A stretch of DNA of 39,537 nucleotides, from the NCBI RefSeq assembly GCF_007993045.1, contig NZ_VOOR01000048.1, forward strand, positions 1-39,537. Direction: 5' to 3'. Under the pieces are notes generated by a model. That model was not told the origin of the DNA, did not search any database, and worked only from the letters and a program-made list of their open reading frames with translations. This DNA comes from Phaeodactylibacter luteus. GTDB taxonomy: Bacteria; Bacteroidota; Bacteroidia; Chitinophagales; Saprospiraceae. The translations under genes and the position numbers were made by a program. Every line of letters starts with the position of its first letter. The first letter of the stretch is position 1. This document shows positions 15,329 through 24,424 of the stretch, in pieces.

Positions 15329-17874
15329 CCAAAGCCGAGGTTGAAGGCTACAATATCGCTGAACCTTAGCGGCACCCGGTTGCCGTCTGGCCGGAAGTCC
15401 CTGAACCAATAGTTGCGCCAGTTCTGCCCGTCATCCGGTATATCCGGAAAGGGCGCGGCGTGCCTAAGCTTCACAGCCATGTCCAACCGTAGGATGAAGT
15501 AGGAAAAGTCCAGCCGGATGCCAAAGCCCCCTCCAATGGCAACCTGTTTATAAAAGGCCTCATTGGTATAGCTGATTTTTTCCCCGGTCTCCTGATCTGT
15601 ACAGGCATAGTTGCGCGGGCGGAGCAAAAACTGTGAGCCACAGCGGTTGGGGTCTTGCCGAAGGGTCCACACATTGCCTGCGTCAAGGAAAAATGCGCCG
15701 TGCATCAGCCAGAAGATCTTAAACCGGTACTCTAGGTTAGCTTCTAGCTTGAAATCGCCGGTCTGGTACAAGCGGGTATTGTTGGCACTGCGCACTGCGA
15801 GGGTGTCTTCGTAGGCTCCTGGCCCCAGCCCCCTGGGGGCCCAAGCCCGGAGGCTGTTGGGGCCGCCGGCAAAGAACTGTTTGACGTAGGGCACATCAGA
15901 GGTGTACCCAAATGGCCGTGCTACGCCTAGGGAAAGCCGTGCAGACCAGCTCCGGTTGGGGTGGCCCTGCCAATAGCGGCGCAGATCGACCTGAGTCCTG
16001 GCGTATTGCGAAAAGTCGACTGCTTTTTCCCCACGCAAGTTGAGCCGTAGCGTGTCTGCCTCAAGGGCAAAGCTATTGTAAATGGCGTTGCCGGCCCATA
16101 CCTCAGCCCCGGCTAGCTCTACATTTACCCCAAAATAGTAGGAGTTCCCCCGGCGGTTGGGGCGGGAGTTGTAGACGTAGTTGAGGTCTCTGAACAACAA
16201 ACTGACGAAAAGCTGCTCTCCGAAGGAATTGGCCAGGAAGGGGTTGAAGTTGAGCAAGGCTTCAAAGTTCTCATCTGTCGTAGGGAGCAGATAGTCCAGC
16301 CCAATATGGTTGAAGATGAACCTGCGGTTGGCGGCCGGCTGATGGTCAAACCCATAAGTGCCAGTAAAAAGATTGTAGCGGTAAAAATCAAGGATGAGCA
16401 GGTAGTTGTAGTTGGCTGAAATCCGGGTGGACGCATTTTCTTGCAGCGACTGGTAGAAGCCTTTACGGAAAAGGAGGGGGTCGCCTGTGCGGCCCTTAGG
16501 CTTGCTGAGCCGGCGCCAGATGCCGAGGTAGTCGATGAAACGGGGGAGATAGAGGTTGGCCTGTAAGCCCAAGTCTACGGTATTCCAAAATTTGCCTTGT
16601 GCTATGGCGGAGGGGGCCGGGTTGAACTCCACCCCCGCATTGAAATCGGTGATGAGCAGCTCCGCCCCGTGGAAGAGGTTGCGGTTGCGGAAGCTCGGGC
16701 TGGCGGCAAGCCCAATGAGGTTGCCGACCCCGGTAGCGCTCCGGCTGGCATAGTTGAACTCCAGGTCTGCCCCCAGCTCCATGCGCTTGTTCTGCGTGAG
16801 CTCAATGCGGAAATCTAGATGATTGGGCTTGTCGGGGTCGGGCTCCTGCTTGATGCGCACAAAACGGTAGACGCCCATGCCTGTCAGCTGCTTGTTGGTC
16901 AGGTCATAGTCGGCCTGGCTGTAAAGCATGCCCTTTTTTAGGAATATGGCATCCAGGATGGTCTCTGGCTTAATGCGGAAGCTCTCCCTTGGGCTCAGCA
17001 TCCGCACCCCGCCGATAAGGCTGTCGAGGGCGAGGCTGTCACTTTGGCCGGGGCTGTAGTCTGCAAAAATGGTGATGTCGTCAACCCAATATTGCTGGTG
17101 GAGGGAGTCCTGCGCGGGCGGAAGCACTTCAAGGCTCAGGTTGGCTTGCTGCTTTCCGGATGTGGTATCTGCATCTAAGGCAGTGATGTAGTTGTTGAAG
17201 AAGTAGGCGTAGCCGTGGTTGCGCAGGTAATTGGTAATGCGCTTGCGCTCCTGCTCGAAAAGGGCCCCGTCTACCGGGCTGCCTGCCCGCAGCAGGCTGC
17301 TGCCTGCAATGGCCTGCAAGGTGCTGTCCAGTACAGGGTCGGCACTGTAGAACCCTATCGAGTCAACGGTAAACCGTTCGTTGGGAGTGACATGGTAAGT
17401 GATGTATATCTTTTTGCCCTTGACCAGGGGGTCGGAGTATACTTCTGCGTTGAAATAGCCCTGGTATTGCAGATAATAGCGCATGGAGCGCTCGGTAGCT
17501 TCCCGCAGCTGAGGGTCGTACAGAGCAGGCTCTTCGGCAATGACCCGCTGCTGCCAGCGGTCAAATTTTGTGGTATCGCCCTTGCCCTGGGTGGCAAAAT
17601 AAAACCACTCCCGGGGGATGAAGAAAAAGCGGTTGTTCTCGGTCTGTTTGTAAAGGGTAGACAGCTCGTATTTCATCGCCCGTTTCCGGTCGAGGTCCCC
17701 TTTGTCATACAATTTGATGCTATTGCCGCGCAAAAGGTAATCTTCTGGTGCCAAGTACCGGGCTGGGTTGCAGGACGCCAGCGCCAAGGCTAAGAATAAG
17801 ATCAGGAATAGCCCGCCCGCCGGCTGCGGGGTTCTCCTTAAGGTTGTGTATTTTGCAGGCTTTATCCGTAGCAT
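15316..17874 (-). CDS. tamL: TamL-type BamA/TamA family outer-membrane lipoprotein
   Basis: An 852-residue protein. The N-terminus has a signal segment and lipobox ending LALASC (Cys35), so the mature protein is a lipoprotein. POTRA-like domains follow (about 75-340; for example the TYHVTPNERFTVDSIGFY strand pair), then a C-terminal 16-strand Omp85 barrel (about 400-852) with a GGPNSLRAW loop like the conserved (V/I)RG(F/Y) loop-6 motif, and a terminal aromatic strand GFGYPF. Members of this family help fold or export outer-membrane and surface proteins; the lipidated form, TamL, is described in Flavobacterium. The start at 17874 gives a standard lipoprotein signal. It diverges from the methyltransferase gene with only 51 bp between starts. 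The symbol is by family resemblance. Confidence 0.85.
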   Translation of the reverse strand: MLRIKPAKYTTLRRTPQPAGGLFLILFLALALASCNPARYLAPEDYLLRGNSIKLYDKGDLDRKRAMKYELSTLYKQTENNRFFFIPREWFYFATQGKGDTTKFDRWQQRVIAEEPALYDPQLREATERSMRYYLQYQGYFNAEVYSDPLVKGKKIYITYHVTPNERFTVDSIGFYSADPVLDSTLQAIAGSSLLRAGSPVDGALFEQERKRITNYLRNHGYAYFFNNYITALDADTTSGKQQANLSLEVLPPAQDSLHQQYWVDDITIFADYSPGQSDSLALDSLIGGVRMLSPRESFRIKPETILDAIFLKKGMLYSQADYDLTNKQLTGMGVYRFVRIKQEPDPDKPNHLDFRIELTQNKRMELGADLEFNYASRSATGVGNLIGLAASPSFRNRNLFHGAELLITDFNAGVEFNPAPSAIAQGKFWNTVDLGLQANLYLPRFIDYLGIWRRLSKPKGRTGDPLLFRKGFYQSLQENASTRISANYNYLLILDFYRYNLFTGTYGFDHQPAANRRFIFNHIGLDYLLPTTDENFEALLNFNPFLANSFGEQLFVSLLFRDLNYVYNSRPNRRGNSYYFGVNVELAGAEVWAGNAIYNSFALEADTLRLNLRGEKAVDFSQYARTQVDLRRYWQGHPNRSWSARLSLGVARPFGYTSDVPYVKQFFAGGPNSLRAWAPRGLGPGAYEDTLAVRSANNTRLYQTGDFKLEANLEYRFKIFWLMHGAFFLDAGNVWTLRQDPNRCGSQFLLRPRNYACTDQETGEKISYTNEAFYKQVAIGGGFGIRLDFSYFILRLDMAVKLRHAAPFPDIPDDGQNWRNYWFRDFRPDGNRVPLRFSDIVAFNLGFGYPF

Positions 17875-17925
17875 GGTTTGATTTTACATCAGGCCGCTCT
17901 AGCCCGGGCTTGAAACCAGCATAGC

Positions 17926-18690
17926 ATGCCAATTTCCAAAAATAGCATCAAATTTATTAAAGCGCTCCGCCAGAAGAAGTTCCGGCAAAAGTATAACACA
18001 TTTGTCGTTGAAGGGGATAAAATGGTGGCAGAACTCCTGGCCCAGCGCCCAAGCTGGTGCAAAGCATTGTACGCTTTGCCTGCTTGGCTGGCGCAATATA
18101 CCGCTGCAGAACAGCGGGCCTGGCCTTTTGCCGCGGAGGTGGTCAGCAGTGCAGAGCTCGAGCGCGCTTCACTCCTGAAAACGCCCAACCAGGCTCTGGC
18201 CCTATTGGAAATCCCTGCACCAGCCGCTTTGAATGGGCTCGATGGGCGGCTTTCGCTCTTCCTAGATGGGCTGCAAGACCCCGGCAATATGGGCACCATC
18301 CTCCGGCTGGCAGACTGGTTCGGTATTTCAACGGTGATTTGCGCACCGAATTGTGTGGATGCTTACAACCCCAAGGCCGTACAATCGAGCATGGGGGCTT
18401 TCCTAAGGGTTGGCGTGGTTACAGCAGGCTTGGGCGAGCTATTGGGGGCTTTTCCCGGCTTGCCCGTTTATGGGGCCGATATGGCAGGGGACAATATCTT
18501 TACCGTACGGGTACCGCCCAAAGGGCTGCTTGTCATCGGCAACGAAGGCAGCGGGCTTTCGCCGGAAACCGAACAGGCGCTTACCCGCCGCTTGTCTATC
18601 CCCAAAGGGGAGGGGGGAGGGGCCGAGTCGCTCAATGCTGCCGTAGCAACGGGCATCATCTTGGGGGTACTGCTCCATGCCAACGTATAA
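17926..18690 (+). CDS. SpoU/TrmH-family RNA 2'-O-methyltransferase
   Basis: A 254-residue protein. An N-terminal L30e-like substrate-binding region (about 1-100; KYNTFVVEGDKMVAELL) precedes a SPOUT domain with the three signature motifs. Motif 1 is LDGLQDPGNMGTILRLADWF (Asn and Arg that contact RNA), motif 2 LVIGNEGSGLSPE, and motif 3 LSIPKGEGGGAESLNAAVA, the SAM-binding knot, slightly longer in its glycine stretch than usual. It uses SAM to methylate ribose 2'-OH in rRNA or tRNA; the target nucleotide cannot be told from sequence. It is followed by the metK terminator hairpin, which is better formed on the opposite strand. Confidence 0.9.
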   Translation: MPISKNSIKFIKALRQKKFRQKYNTFVVEGDKMVAELLAQRPSWCKALYALPAWLAQYTAAEQRAWPFAAEVVSSAELERASLLKTPNQALALLEIPAPAALNGLDGRLSLFLDGLQDPGNMGTILRLADWFGISTVICAPNCVDAYNPKAVQSSMGAFLRVGVVTAGLGELLGAFPGLPVYGADMAGDNIFTVRVPPKGLLVIGNEGSGLSPETEQALTRRLSIPKGEGGGAESLNAAVATGIILGVLLHANV

Positions 18691-18719
18691 AGCCTCCCCC
18701 GCGGATATCGGGGAAGGCT
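18691..18719 (-). terminator. Terminator for metK
   Basis: Read on the minus strand, AGCCTTCCCCG (18719-18709) pairs with CGGGGGAGGCT (18701-18691), one U-G pair, seven-base loop, followed by TTATACG. On the plus strand the same position is a C/A mismatch and no T-run follows, so it mainly serves metK, 39 bases upstream. Confidence 0.7.
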
Positions 18720-18757
18720 CTAACGGTTTGTCTTGGCACTTTCCGAGCAATAGGCGT

Positions 18758-20011
18758 TTACAGGCCAAAAGCTTTCTTCACCTGCTCTACGTAGTCCAGC
18801 TTTTCCCAGGTAAATGTCTCCACTTCAACCTCCTTCACCCGGCCAGCGCCATCTTTGAAGCTGACCTTCTTGATCTGTGGCTCCCGGCCCATATGCCCAT
18901 AGGCTGCTGCCTCAGAGTAGATGGGCGTGCGCAGCTTTAGGCGCTGCTCGATCGCATAAGGGCGCATGTCGAACAGCTCGTATACTTTTTGGGCGATCGC
19001 TCCGTCGTTGAGGGCTACCTTGGCCGTGCCATAGGTGTTGACATAAATATTGGTGGGGGCTGCAACGCCAATGGCGTAAGAGACCTGCACCAGTACTTCG
19101 TCGCATACACCTGCTGCCACCAGGTTTTTAGCAATATGGCGGGTAGCGTAGGCTGCAGAGCGGTCTACTTTGGAAGGGTCCTTTCCGGAAAATGCGCCTC
19201 CACCGTGGGCCCCTTTGCCGCCGTAGGTATCTACGATGATCTTGCGGCCTGTCAGCCCGGTATCGCCATGCGGGCCGCCGATGACAAACTTGCCGGTAGG
19301 GTTGATGTGGTAGGTGATATCCCCATCGAACAGCCGCTGCAGCTCGGGCTTGAGCTGCGCTTTTACCCTAGGGATGACGATATTGATGACATCTTCGCGG
19401 ATTTTGCCGAGCATCCGCTCGTCTTCGTCAAAGTCATCGTGCTGCGTAGAGACCACTATGCTGTCAATGCGCTGCGGCACGTTCTGGTCTGAGTATTCGA
19501 TCGTCACCTGGGCTTTGGAGTCTGGGCGCAGATAAGTCATTTCCTGCCCTGCTTTACGGATATCGGCCAGCTCCTGAAGCACCTTGTGAGAAATGGCCAG
19601 TGCCAGCGGCATATAGGTTTCCGTTTCGTTGGTCGCATAACCGAACATCATGCCCTGATCGCCCGCGCCCTGCTCTTCCGGGTTGGCCCTTTCTACCCCC
19701 TGATTGATGTCAGGAGACTGCTCGTGGATAGCCGATAGGACCCCACAAGAATGGGCTTCGAACATATACGCTGATTTGGTATACCCGATGCGCTCTATGA
19801 CATCTCGGGCAATCTGCTGTACATCAAGGTATACATCTGACTTGACTTCGCCGGCAAGCACGACCTGCCCAGTGGTCACGAGCGTTTCGCAAGCTACTTT
19901 CGAGGAGGGGTCAAAGGCGATGAAGTGGTCGACCAGCGCATCGCTGATTTGGTCTGCAACCTTATCAGGGTGCCCTTCGGATACGGACTCGGAAGTGAAT
20001 AAGTATGGCAT
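18758..20011 (-). CDS. metK: S-adenosylmethionine synthetase
   Basis: A 417-residue cytoplasmic enzyme making SAM from methionine and ATP. Family motifs: [13 protein letters not shown] (residues 13-25, ATP/metal site), [12 protein letters not shown], and the P-loop-like [19 protein letters not shown]. Full length compared with the family (380-430). ATG 20011 gives [17 protein letters not shown], the expected N-terminus. It lies 155 bp downstream of the FAH gene with its own possible -7 element, TATTTTTG (20138-20131), giving a leader of about 110 nt. It supplies methyl groups for QueA and the methyltransferase encoded nearby. Confidence 0.97.
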   Translation of the reverse strand: MPYLFTSESVSEGHPDKVADQISDALVDHFIAFDPSSKVACETLVTTGQVVLAGEVKSDVYLDVQQIARDVIERIGYTKSAYMFEAHSCGVLSAIHEQSPDINQGVERANPEEQGAGDQGMMFGYATNETETYMPLALAISHKVLQELADIRKAGQEMTYLRPDSKAQVTIEYSDQNVPQRIDSIVVSTQHDDFDEDERMLGKIREDVINIVIPRVKAQLKPELQRLFDGDITYHINPTGKFVIGGPHGDTGLTGRKIIVDTYGGKGAHGGGAFSGKDPSKVDRSAAYATRHIAKNLVAAGVCDEVLVQVSYAIGVAAPTNIYVNTYGTAKVALNDGAIAQKVYELFDMRPYAIEQRLKLRTPIYSEAAAYGHMGREPQIKKVSFKDGAGRVKEVEVETFTWEKLDYVEQVKKAFGL

Positions 20012-20138
20012 TAAGATGATTTTGGTACGTGTTTAACAATGGAACAGCAGGGGTTGGGCTTCATGCCGGTTTGCCCGTAGCATTCCGGCTAGCTTAAGTG
20101 CAGCTTTTGCGGTTTGTGCAGCTGCTGCAGCAAAAATA
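20012..20138 (-). promoter_or_regulatory. metK: metK leader with possible -7 element and hairpin
   Basis: Minus strand: TATTTTTG at 20138-20131 fits TAnnTTTG but has no -33 TTG at normal spacing. The leader contains a stem GCCGG...CCGGC (about 20090-20066) enclosing AATGCTACGGGCAAA. I could not match it to SAM-I, SAM-II or other SAM riboswitch consensus features, so regulation is open. Confidence 0.4.
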
Positions 20139-20166
20139 GGAATTCCCGGCAATAATGCATGGCCCC

Positions 20167-20787
20167 CTATTTTACCTCACAAACAAACATCGGGCGGACT
20201 TCACTGCGCAGGTGGAGAAAGCCCTCCAGGCGGTCGCCGATTTGTACGGGGCCTACACCGGGGGGCGTCCCAGTGTAGATCAGGTCGCCCATTTGCAGCT
20301 TGAAATATTGGGATACAAAAACAATGATGGCCTCGAAAGAGAACAGCATATCTTTGGTATTGCCCTTTTGGACAACAGCCCCGTTTTTCTTCAGTTCAAA
20401 CTCGATCGCATTTAGGTTCACTTGTGAAGTGGGGACAAAGCTGCCCAATACGGCCGAACCGTCGAAGCCTTTGGCAAGCTCCCAAGGCTTGCCTTTCGCT
20501 TTCAGCTCGCTCTGCAGGTCACGGGCTGTGAAGTCGATCCCCAAACCTATCTCTTCAATATAATCTCCAGCAAATTCGGGCTGTACGTGCCGGCCGTTCT
20601 TGCCAATTTTCAGCACCACCTCAACCTCGTGGTGCAAGTCTTGGGTAAACTCCGGGTAGTAGAATGGCTTGTTGTTGACCAATAGGGCAGAAGGGGGCTT
20701 CATGAATACGACCGGCTGCGAGGGCACAGGGTTGTTCAGTTCCTTGGCGTGCTCGGCGTAGTTGCGCCCGATACAGATGATTTTCAT
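20167..20787 (-). CDS. Fumarylacetoacetate hydrolase (FAH) family protein
   Basis: A 206-residue single-domain FAH-fold protein of the FAHD1/YcgM type. N-terminal CIGRNYAEHAKEL and VFMKPPSALL are typical. Metal ligands are probably Glu54 and Glu56 (HHEVEVVL) and Asp85 (GIDFTARD). KGFDGSAVLG and GTPPGVGPV follow. Relatives hydrolyse acylpyruvates or decarboxylate oxaloacetate; which reaction applies here cannot be decided. It sits 23 bp downstream of trpS on the same strand, so the two are probably co-transcribed. Start ATG 20787 gives the normal MKIICIGRNY N-terminus. Confidence 0.9.
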   Translation of the reverse strand: MKIICIGRNYAEHAKELNNPVPSQPVVFMKPPSALLVNNKPFYYPEFTQDLHHEVEVVLKIGKNGRHVQPEFAGDYIEEIGLGIDFTARDLQSELKAKGKPWELAKGFDGSAVLGSFVPTSQVNLNAIEFELKKNGAVVQKGNTKDMLFSFEAIIVFVSQYFKLQMGDLIYTGTPPGVGPVQIGDRLEGFLHLRSEVRPMFVCEVK

Positions 20788-20810
20788 GGTAGTGGTATTG
20801 TAGGCCCGGG

Positions 20811-21824
20811 TTAAAAGCGCACGTTGGACAAGCCTGCCAGCTCTTTGACTTCCCGCACGGTCTCCTGTGCTTTCTTCCTGATTTCAGCGGAAGAGGCCTT
20901 GATTTTGTTTTTGTATTCTTTTTTATCAGCCAGGATAGCCTTTTTGTTTTCCCTGAACTGTTGGCTCAGCGCCACAAGCCCGTCGGCAACAGCGTCTTTG
21001 AGGTCTACATAGCGCAGGCCGCCGGCCTCGTAGTCTTTCATCAGCTGCTCGTAGCTGTCTTGCTGTCCAGCAGCTTTGAGCATTTCGAAGAGGTTGGCCA
21101 CGCCGGGGCTCATTTCCCCTTCAGGGGTTTCTCCGGTATCCGTCACAGCAGAGCGGATCTGCTTGCGGATGCGGTTGTCTTCTGCGAAGACATCGATATA
21201 GTGTTTATCCCCGGCGCTCTTGCTCATTTTACGGTTAGGCTCCGCAGTTGACCTGACTTTGGGCACTTCCGTGTACAGGGGCTCCGGGAGGACGAAGTAC
21301 TCCTTGCCGACCTGATTGTTGAACCGCTGCGCAATATTGCGGGTGAGCTCCAGGTGCTGTTCTTGGTCTTTGCCTACCGGCACATAATCGGCCCGGTAGA
21401 TGAGGATGTCGGCGGCCTGCAGCACGGGGTAATCCAACAGGCCTGCAGAGATGAAACTGTCGGTAGCCGTCTCCTGCACCTGAGCGCTTTTATCTTTGAA
21501 CTGCGTCATGCGGGTCAGCTGCCCATAGGAGGTGAAGCAGTTCAAGATCCAGCACAGCTCGGCGTGCTCGGGCACTAAAGATTGGATGAACAGGTACTCG
21601 GGCTTCACGCCAACTGCCATGAGGTTGAAAAGCAGCTCCCAGGTATTCTCCCTTAGCTTTTTAGGCTGGTACGGCATCGTCATAGCGTGGTAATCTACTA
21701 CGCCGTAAATACAGTCATAGTTTTCCTGAAGCTTGACCCAGTTCTGTACTGCGCCGAAGTAATTGCCAAAGTGCATTTGCCCGGTAGGCTGAATCGCAGA
21801 GAGCACTTGTTTCCGCTTTTCCAT
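20811..21824 (-). CDS. trpS: Tryptophanyl-tRNA synthetase
   Basis: A 337-residue class I aminoacyl-tRNA synthetase charging tRNA-Trp. The HIGH-type signature is PTGQMHFGN (residues 13-21) and the KMSKS loop is RKMSKSAGD (about 199-205). The tryptophan pocket region includes DYPVLQAADILIYRADYVPVG. The frame stays open upstream to 22019, but the proper N-terminus is MEKRKQVLSAIQPTG at 21824, preceded by AAAAAAAGGAACAACC, a fair ribosome-binding site. The extra 65 residues of the longer frame (rich in Pro, no conservation) run towards repeat copy C and are rejected. First gene of a trpS-FAH(-metK) run. Confidence 0.95.
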   Translation of the reverse strand: MEKRKQVLSAIQPTGQMHFGNYFGAVQNWVKLQENYDCIYGVVDYHAMTMPYQPKKLRENTWELLFNLMAVGVKPEYLFIQSLVPEHAELCWILNCFTSYGQLTRMTQFKDKSAQVQETATDSFISAGLLDYPVLQAADILIYRADYVPVGKDQEQHLELTRNIAQRFNNQVGKEYFVLPEPLYTEVPKVRSTAEPNRKMSKSAGDKHYIDVFAEDNRIRKQIRSAVTDTGETPEGEMSPGVANLFEMLKAAGQQDSYEQLMKDYEAGGLRYVDLKDAVADGLVALSQQFRENKKAILADKKEYKNKIKASSAEIRKKAQETVREVKELAGLSNVRF

Positions 21825-22033
21825 GGTTGTTCCTTTTTTTGTCAGATGTGCTACTGAAGGCTGATGCTTGCCCGGCTGCTCTGTGCTGGGATAAGCGAAG
21901 CGCAGTGCTCCGGGCCCTTTTGGGGGGCACATCACAAAACCAGCGCGAAGATAGGAAAACCTGATAGGCTGCAAAAGATAAATTGCCCGGCAGGGCGGTG
22001 GCCTAAAGAATGGCAGCATTTACCCCCATCGGG

Positions 22034-22243
22034 CCAAAACCCAAATACCGCAGGCGTTTATGCCTCTCGGGCTTTCGGCTGGCATTGGCCTAGCGCTGCG
22101 CAGGGGTGGCCGAAGGCCAGACCCGACGCCTGTAGGGCGAGGGGCCGAGCGGATAGCGAGCCCCGGAGCATAGCGGCACCTGCCATCCGGCAGGGGCAGG
22201 CCCCCATCACATGGTGCAGGGGCAGTCCAAAAAAACGACAATC
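22034..22243 (+). repeat. Dispersed intergenic repeat, copy C, with upstream module
   Basis: The upstream module (22034-22086, CCGCAGGCGTTTATGCCTC) is followed by the core from 22087. Compared with copy A it has a 21-base expansion between GGGGTGG and GGGCCGAGCGG and an extra CCCCCATCAC...AGGGGCAG block before the AAAACGACAATCTG tail. That block is shared only with copy D. Hairpin two is CCTGCC(ATCC)GGCAGG. It sits in the 597-bp gap 21825-22421 between divergent genes. I see nothing else definite in that gap besides the trpS leader. Confidence 0.85.
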
Positions 22244-22421
22244 TGTTTTGTGCCTGGCCCCGGTGCTGTAGCGGGCATTTAATTTTGTAGCTTTGGCGTA
22301 CATCAATACCGGTTCGTGCCGGCCTGCGCATAAAGCTGTAGCGAGCTTAAGCTGACTGCTGCAGCCCAATGCCCTTTCCGGGAAGGCATAACCTTTTAGT
22401 TTCTAACCAAAACGCAATACA

Positions 22422-22826
22422 TTGGGCGATCTGTCAACCCTCTCATCTGGCCAGCTTTGCCTGGCCTGCGCATTGATGCTTTTATTTTTAGCCAGTGCCT
22501 GCCAGTCGGGCGAGGAAGAGCTCCTGCACGGACAGTGGCAGGCTACCTCTGTGACCGAAGAGGGCGAGCCGCTGCAGGTGGATGCCTCGGAGATCAGCCT
22601 TGTGCTTTCCCCACAGGGCCAATACCTGTACCGCAGTACCCTCAATTACCGAGAAGCCGGCAAATGGTACTTTCAGTCCGGGTACCTTTTTACCCAAGAC
22701 ACCTTGAAGCAGGGGAGCCGTGAAAAAGCTGTACAGGTGGTAAAGCTGCAGGAAGATACGCTTGAGCTGCGCATGAAGGACGGCGTCAGAGAGCGTATGC
22801 TTATGCTCACCCGCAGCGGGCTGTGA
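22422..22826 (+). CDS. Small lipoprotein, unknown function
   Basis: A 134-residue frame with a hydrophobic stretch and lipobox (LLFLASAC, Cys about 27) followed by QSGEEELLHGQWQATSVTEE. The mature part of about 108 residues resembles small lipocalin-like 'META/DUF' beta barrels in rhythm (GQWQATS, VLSPQGQYLYRS, KWYFQSGYLF), but I cannot assign a family. The start is uncertain: an in-frame stop at 22389-22391 limits it; TTG 22422 gives a signal sequence of adequate length without a positive n-region, while ATG 22479 leaves only about seven residues before the Cys. Probably an inner- or outer-membrane lipoprotein. Confidence 0.7.
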   Translation: MGDLSTLSSGQLCLACALMLLFLASACQSGEEELLHGQWQATSVTEEGEPLQVDASEISLVLSPQGQYLYRSTLNYREAGKWYFQSGYLFTQDTLKQGSREKAVQVVKLQEDTLELRMKDGVRERMLMLTRSGL

Positions 22827-22843
22827 CAGGGAAGTGGGGTGCG

Positions 22844-23425
22844 CTAGAAGGTCCAGAGGTTTTCCTGAGTCCAGTCTTTAAGCAGCCCTTGTTTGAGCTT
22901 GGCTAGCGGCAGGCTCCCTCCATTGGTCTCGATACGGAGGAGGTCATAGGGGAGGTACTTTTGTTGGGGCTCGCTCCATCGGTACTGCATCCAAATACTG
23001 GCCCGGTCTCCGAGCCCGTCTTGGTCAAAATCGTGGCTGCCAGAATCATAGTGGAGATAGACTAGATCGGGGATTTGCCCAGGGCGCTCGATTTGGCGCT
23101 CAAAATAACCGAACAGCCCGGTTTGGTTGCGGTAGCCGTACTTGGTCAGGGCATAAACTTCTCCACTGCAGCCCCCGGAGCCACAGTGTGCTGCAGACTG
23201 CACCTCTATGAAAAAGAGGTCGGGCGCTTCTGCTGCGCCTTTCAAAGGGATGTAGGTGATTTGGCATTCATCGCAGGGGAAATCTTCAAACCCGACCCCC
23301 TTGGCTACAAACTCTGAGCATAGGTTCAACTTCTTCGCCATGCGTATTGCTACAGCTGACTGTTGGGCGTGCAGCGTGGCGGCCAGGAATAATCCGAACA
23401 GCAGAAGAAGGGGTTTTTGCATCAT
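22844..23425 (-). CDS. Exported cysteine-containing protein, unknown function
   Basis: A 193-residue protein beginning MMQKPLLLLFGLFLAATLHA, a clear signal peptide; the frame extends 11 codons further upstream to 23458 but the MM start fits a signal sequence better. The mature domain has paired cysteines (CSEF, CDECQ, HCGSGGC), a calcium-loop-like stretch DFDQDGLGDRASI (about 138-150) and several aromatic strands. I recognise no family. It converges on the small lipoprotein gene (17-bp gap), with no evident terminator between them. Confidence 0.75.
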   Translation of the reverse strand: MMQKPLLLLFGLFLAATLHAQQSAVAIRMAKKLNLCSEFVAKGVGFEDFPCDECQITYIPLKGAAEAPDLFFIEVQSAAHCGSGGCSGEVYALTKYGYRNQTGLFGYFERQIERPGQIPDLVYLHYDSGSHDFDQDGLGDRASIWMQYRWSEPQQKYLPYDLLRIETNGGSLPLAKLKQGLLKDWTQENLWTF

Positions 23426-23678
23426 GTTTGTAGGGTTGGTACAGCTCTCAGGGAGCATTCCGGGTTATACGAATGAACAGGCACAAGGTGGCTTTGCCAG
23501 AATGCCGACGTTGGCCTATTTGCTTTTGGGATGAATTTTAAGGTGCCGTGAACGCAGTTGACGGGGGCAGTTGCAAAAAAAATCAGGATATCAGGCTGGA
23601 AGGGGAGTTGCCCGATTACCCTCAATATAACTTAAAATAAGCTGTTGAAACAAATTTATTTTTTTTCCTCGAAACCTG

Positions 23679-24410
23679 CTACGCTTTGCCCCATTTTCTA
23701 AGCTGTTTTAACACCGCGTTGAAATCTTTGGGCAATGGGGCTTCCCAAAAACGCTTCTCCCCTGTAGAAGGGTGCTGTAGGGCCAGTTTCCAAGCGTGGA
23801 GCGACAGCCGGCCCATCAGCGGCCGCTCTTCTTCGAATTTGCCCAAGCTGTAGTTCCTGCCCTTGATTTCAGAAAGGAATAGGGCCGTGCGGCGCCCATA
23901 AAACTCATCAATGGCCAGTGCATGCCCGAGCGCCTGCAAGTGTACCCGTATCTGATGGGTCCGGCCGGTTTCAATGCTGACCTCCACCAGCGTGAAATTT
24001 TGGAAGCGCTCCAGCACTTTATAGCGCGAAAAAGCAGCTTTGCCCTTCCGGGCAGTCATCATCTGCCCGGGCTTGGCTGGGTTGGGCACTATAGGCCGGT
24101 CGATTTCACCTTCTTCCAAATGTATCTGCCCATCTGCTAGGGCAAGGTAGGCCTTAGCGACTTCCCGCTCTTGAAATTGCCGGGACAATTCCCGATGGGC
24201 CTCCTCATTTTTGGCAAAGACCATAATGCCGGATGTTTCCCGGTCGAGCCGGTGTACCGTCCACACCTTGCCATAGGCCTGGTTGAGCAGCCCCAGCACG
24301 TTGGGCTTTTCTGGGGCGAACCGGTCTGGCAGGGTCAATAGCCCTCCAGGCTTGTTGGCCAGCAGCAGGTCGTGGTCTTCATATACGATGTCCAGTTTGG
24401 GTCGCGCCAT
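23679..24410 (-). CDS. RluA-family pseudouridine synthase
   Basis: A 243-residue protein isomerising specific uridines in rRNA or tRNA to pseudouridine. The catalytic motif VHRLDRETSG holds Asp56; the downstream RluA motif SIETGRTHQIRVHL is intact. There is no N-terminal S4 domain, so it is closer to RluA/TruC/RluF-like single-domain forms than to RluD. The frame is open upstream to 24860, but MARPKLDIVYEDHDLLLANK at 24410 is the proper N-terminus and the longer part overlaps the preceding gene. Its start is 14 bp after the stop of the RibF-glycosyltransferase gene, so the two form an operon. Target uridine unknown. Confidence 0.92.
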   Translation of the reverse strand: MARPKLDIVYEDHDLLLANKPGGLLTLPDRFAPEKPNVLGLLNQAYGKVWTVHRLDRETSGIMVFAKNEEAHRELSRQFQEREVAKAYLALADGQIHLEEGEIDRPIVPNPAKPGQMMTARKGKAAFSRYKVLERFQNFTLVEVSIETGRTHQIRVHLQALGHALAIDEFYGRRTALFLSEIKGRNYSLGKFEEERPLMGRLSLHAWKLALQHPSTGEKRFWEAPLPKDFNAVLKQLRKWGKA

Positions 24411-24424
24411 ATCAACGGGTGTTG

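Noticed and set aside
20012-20138. SAM-II riboswitch before metK
   Set aside because: The characteristic SAM-II pseudoknot core sequences could not be found; only a simple hairpin is visible.
21825-22019. 65-residue N-terminal extension of trpS
   Set aside because: Not protein-like and not needed; the ATG at 21824 has a ribosome-binding site and gives the standard N-terminus.
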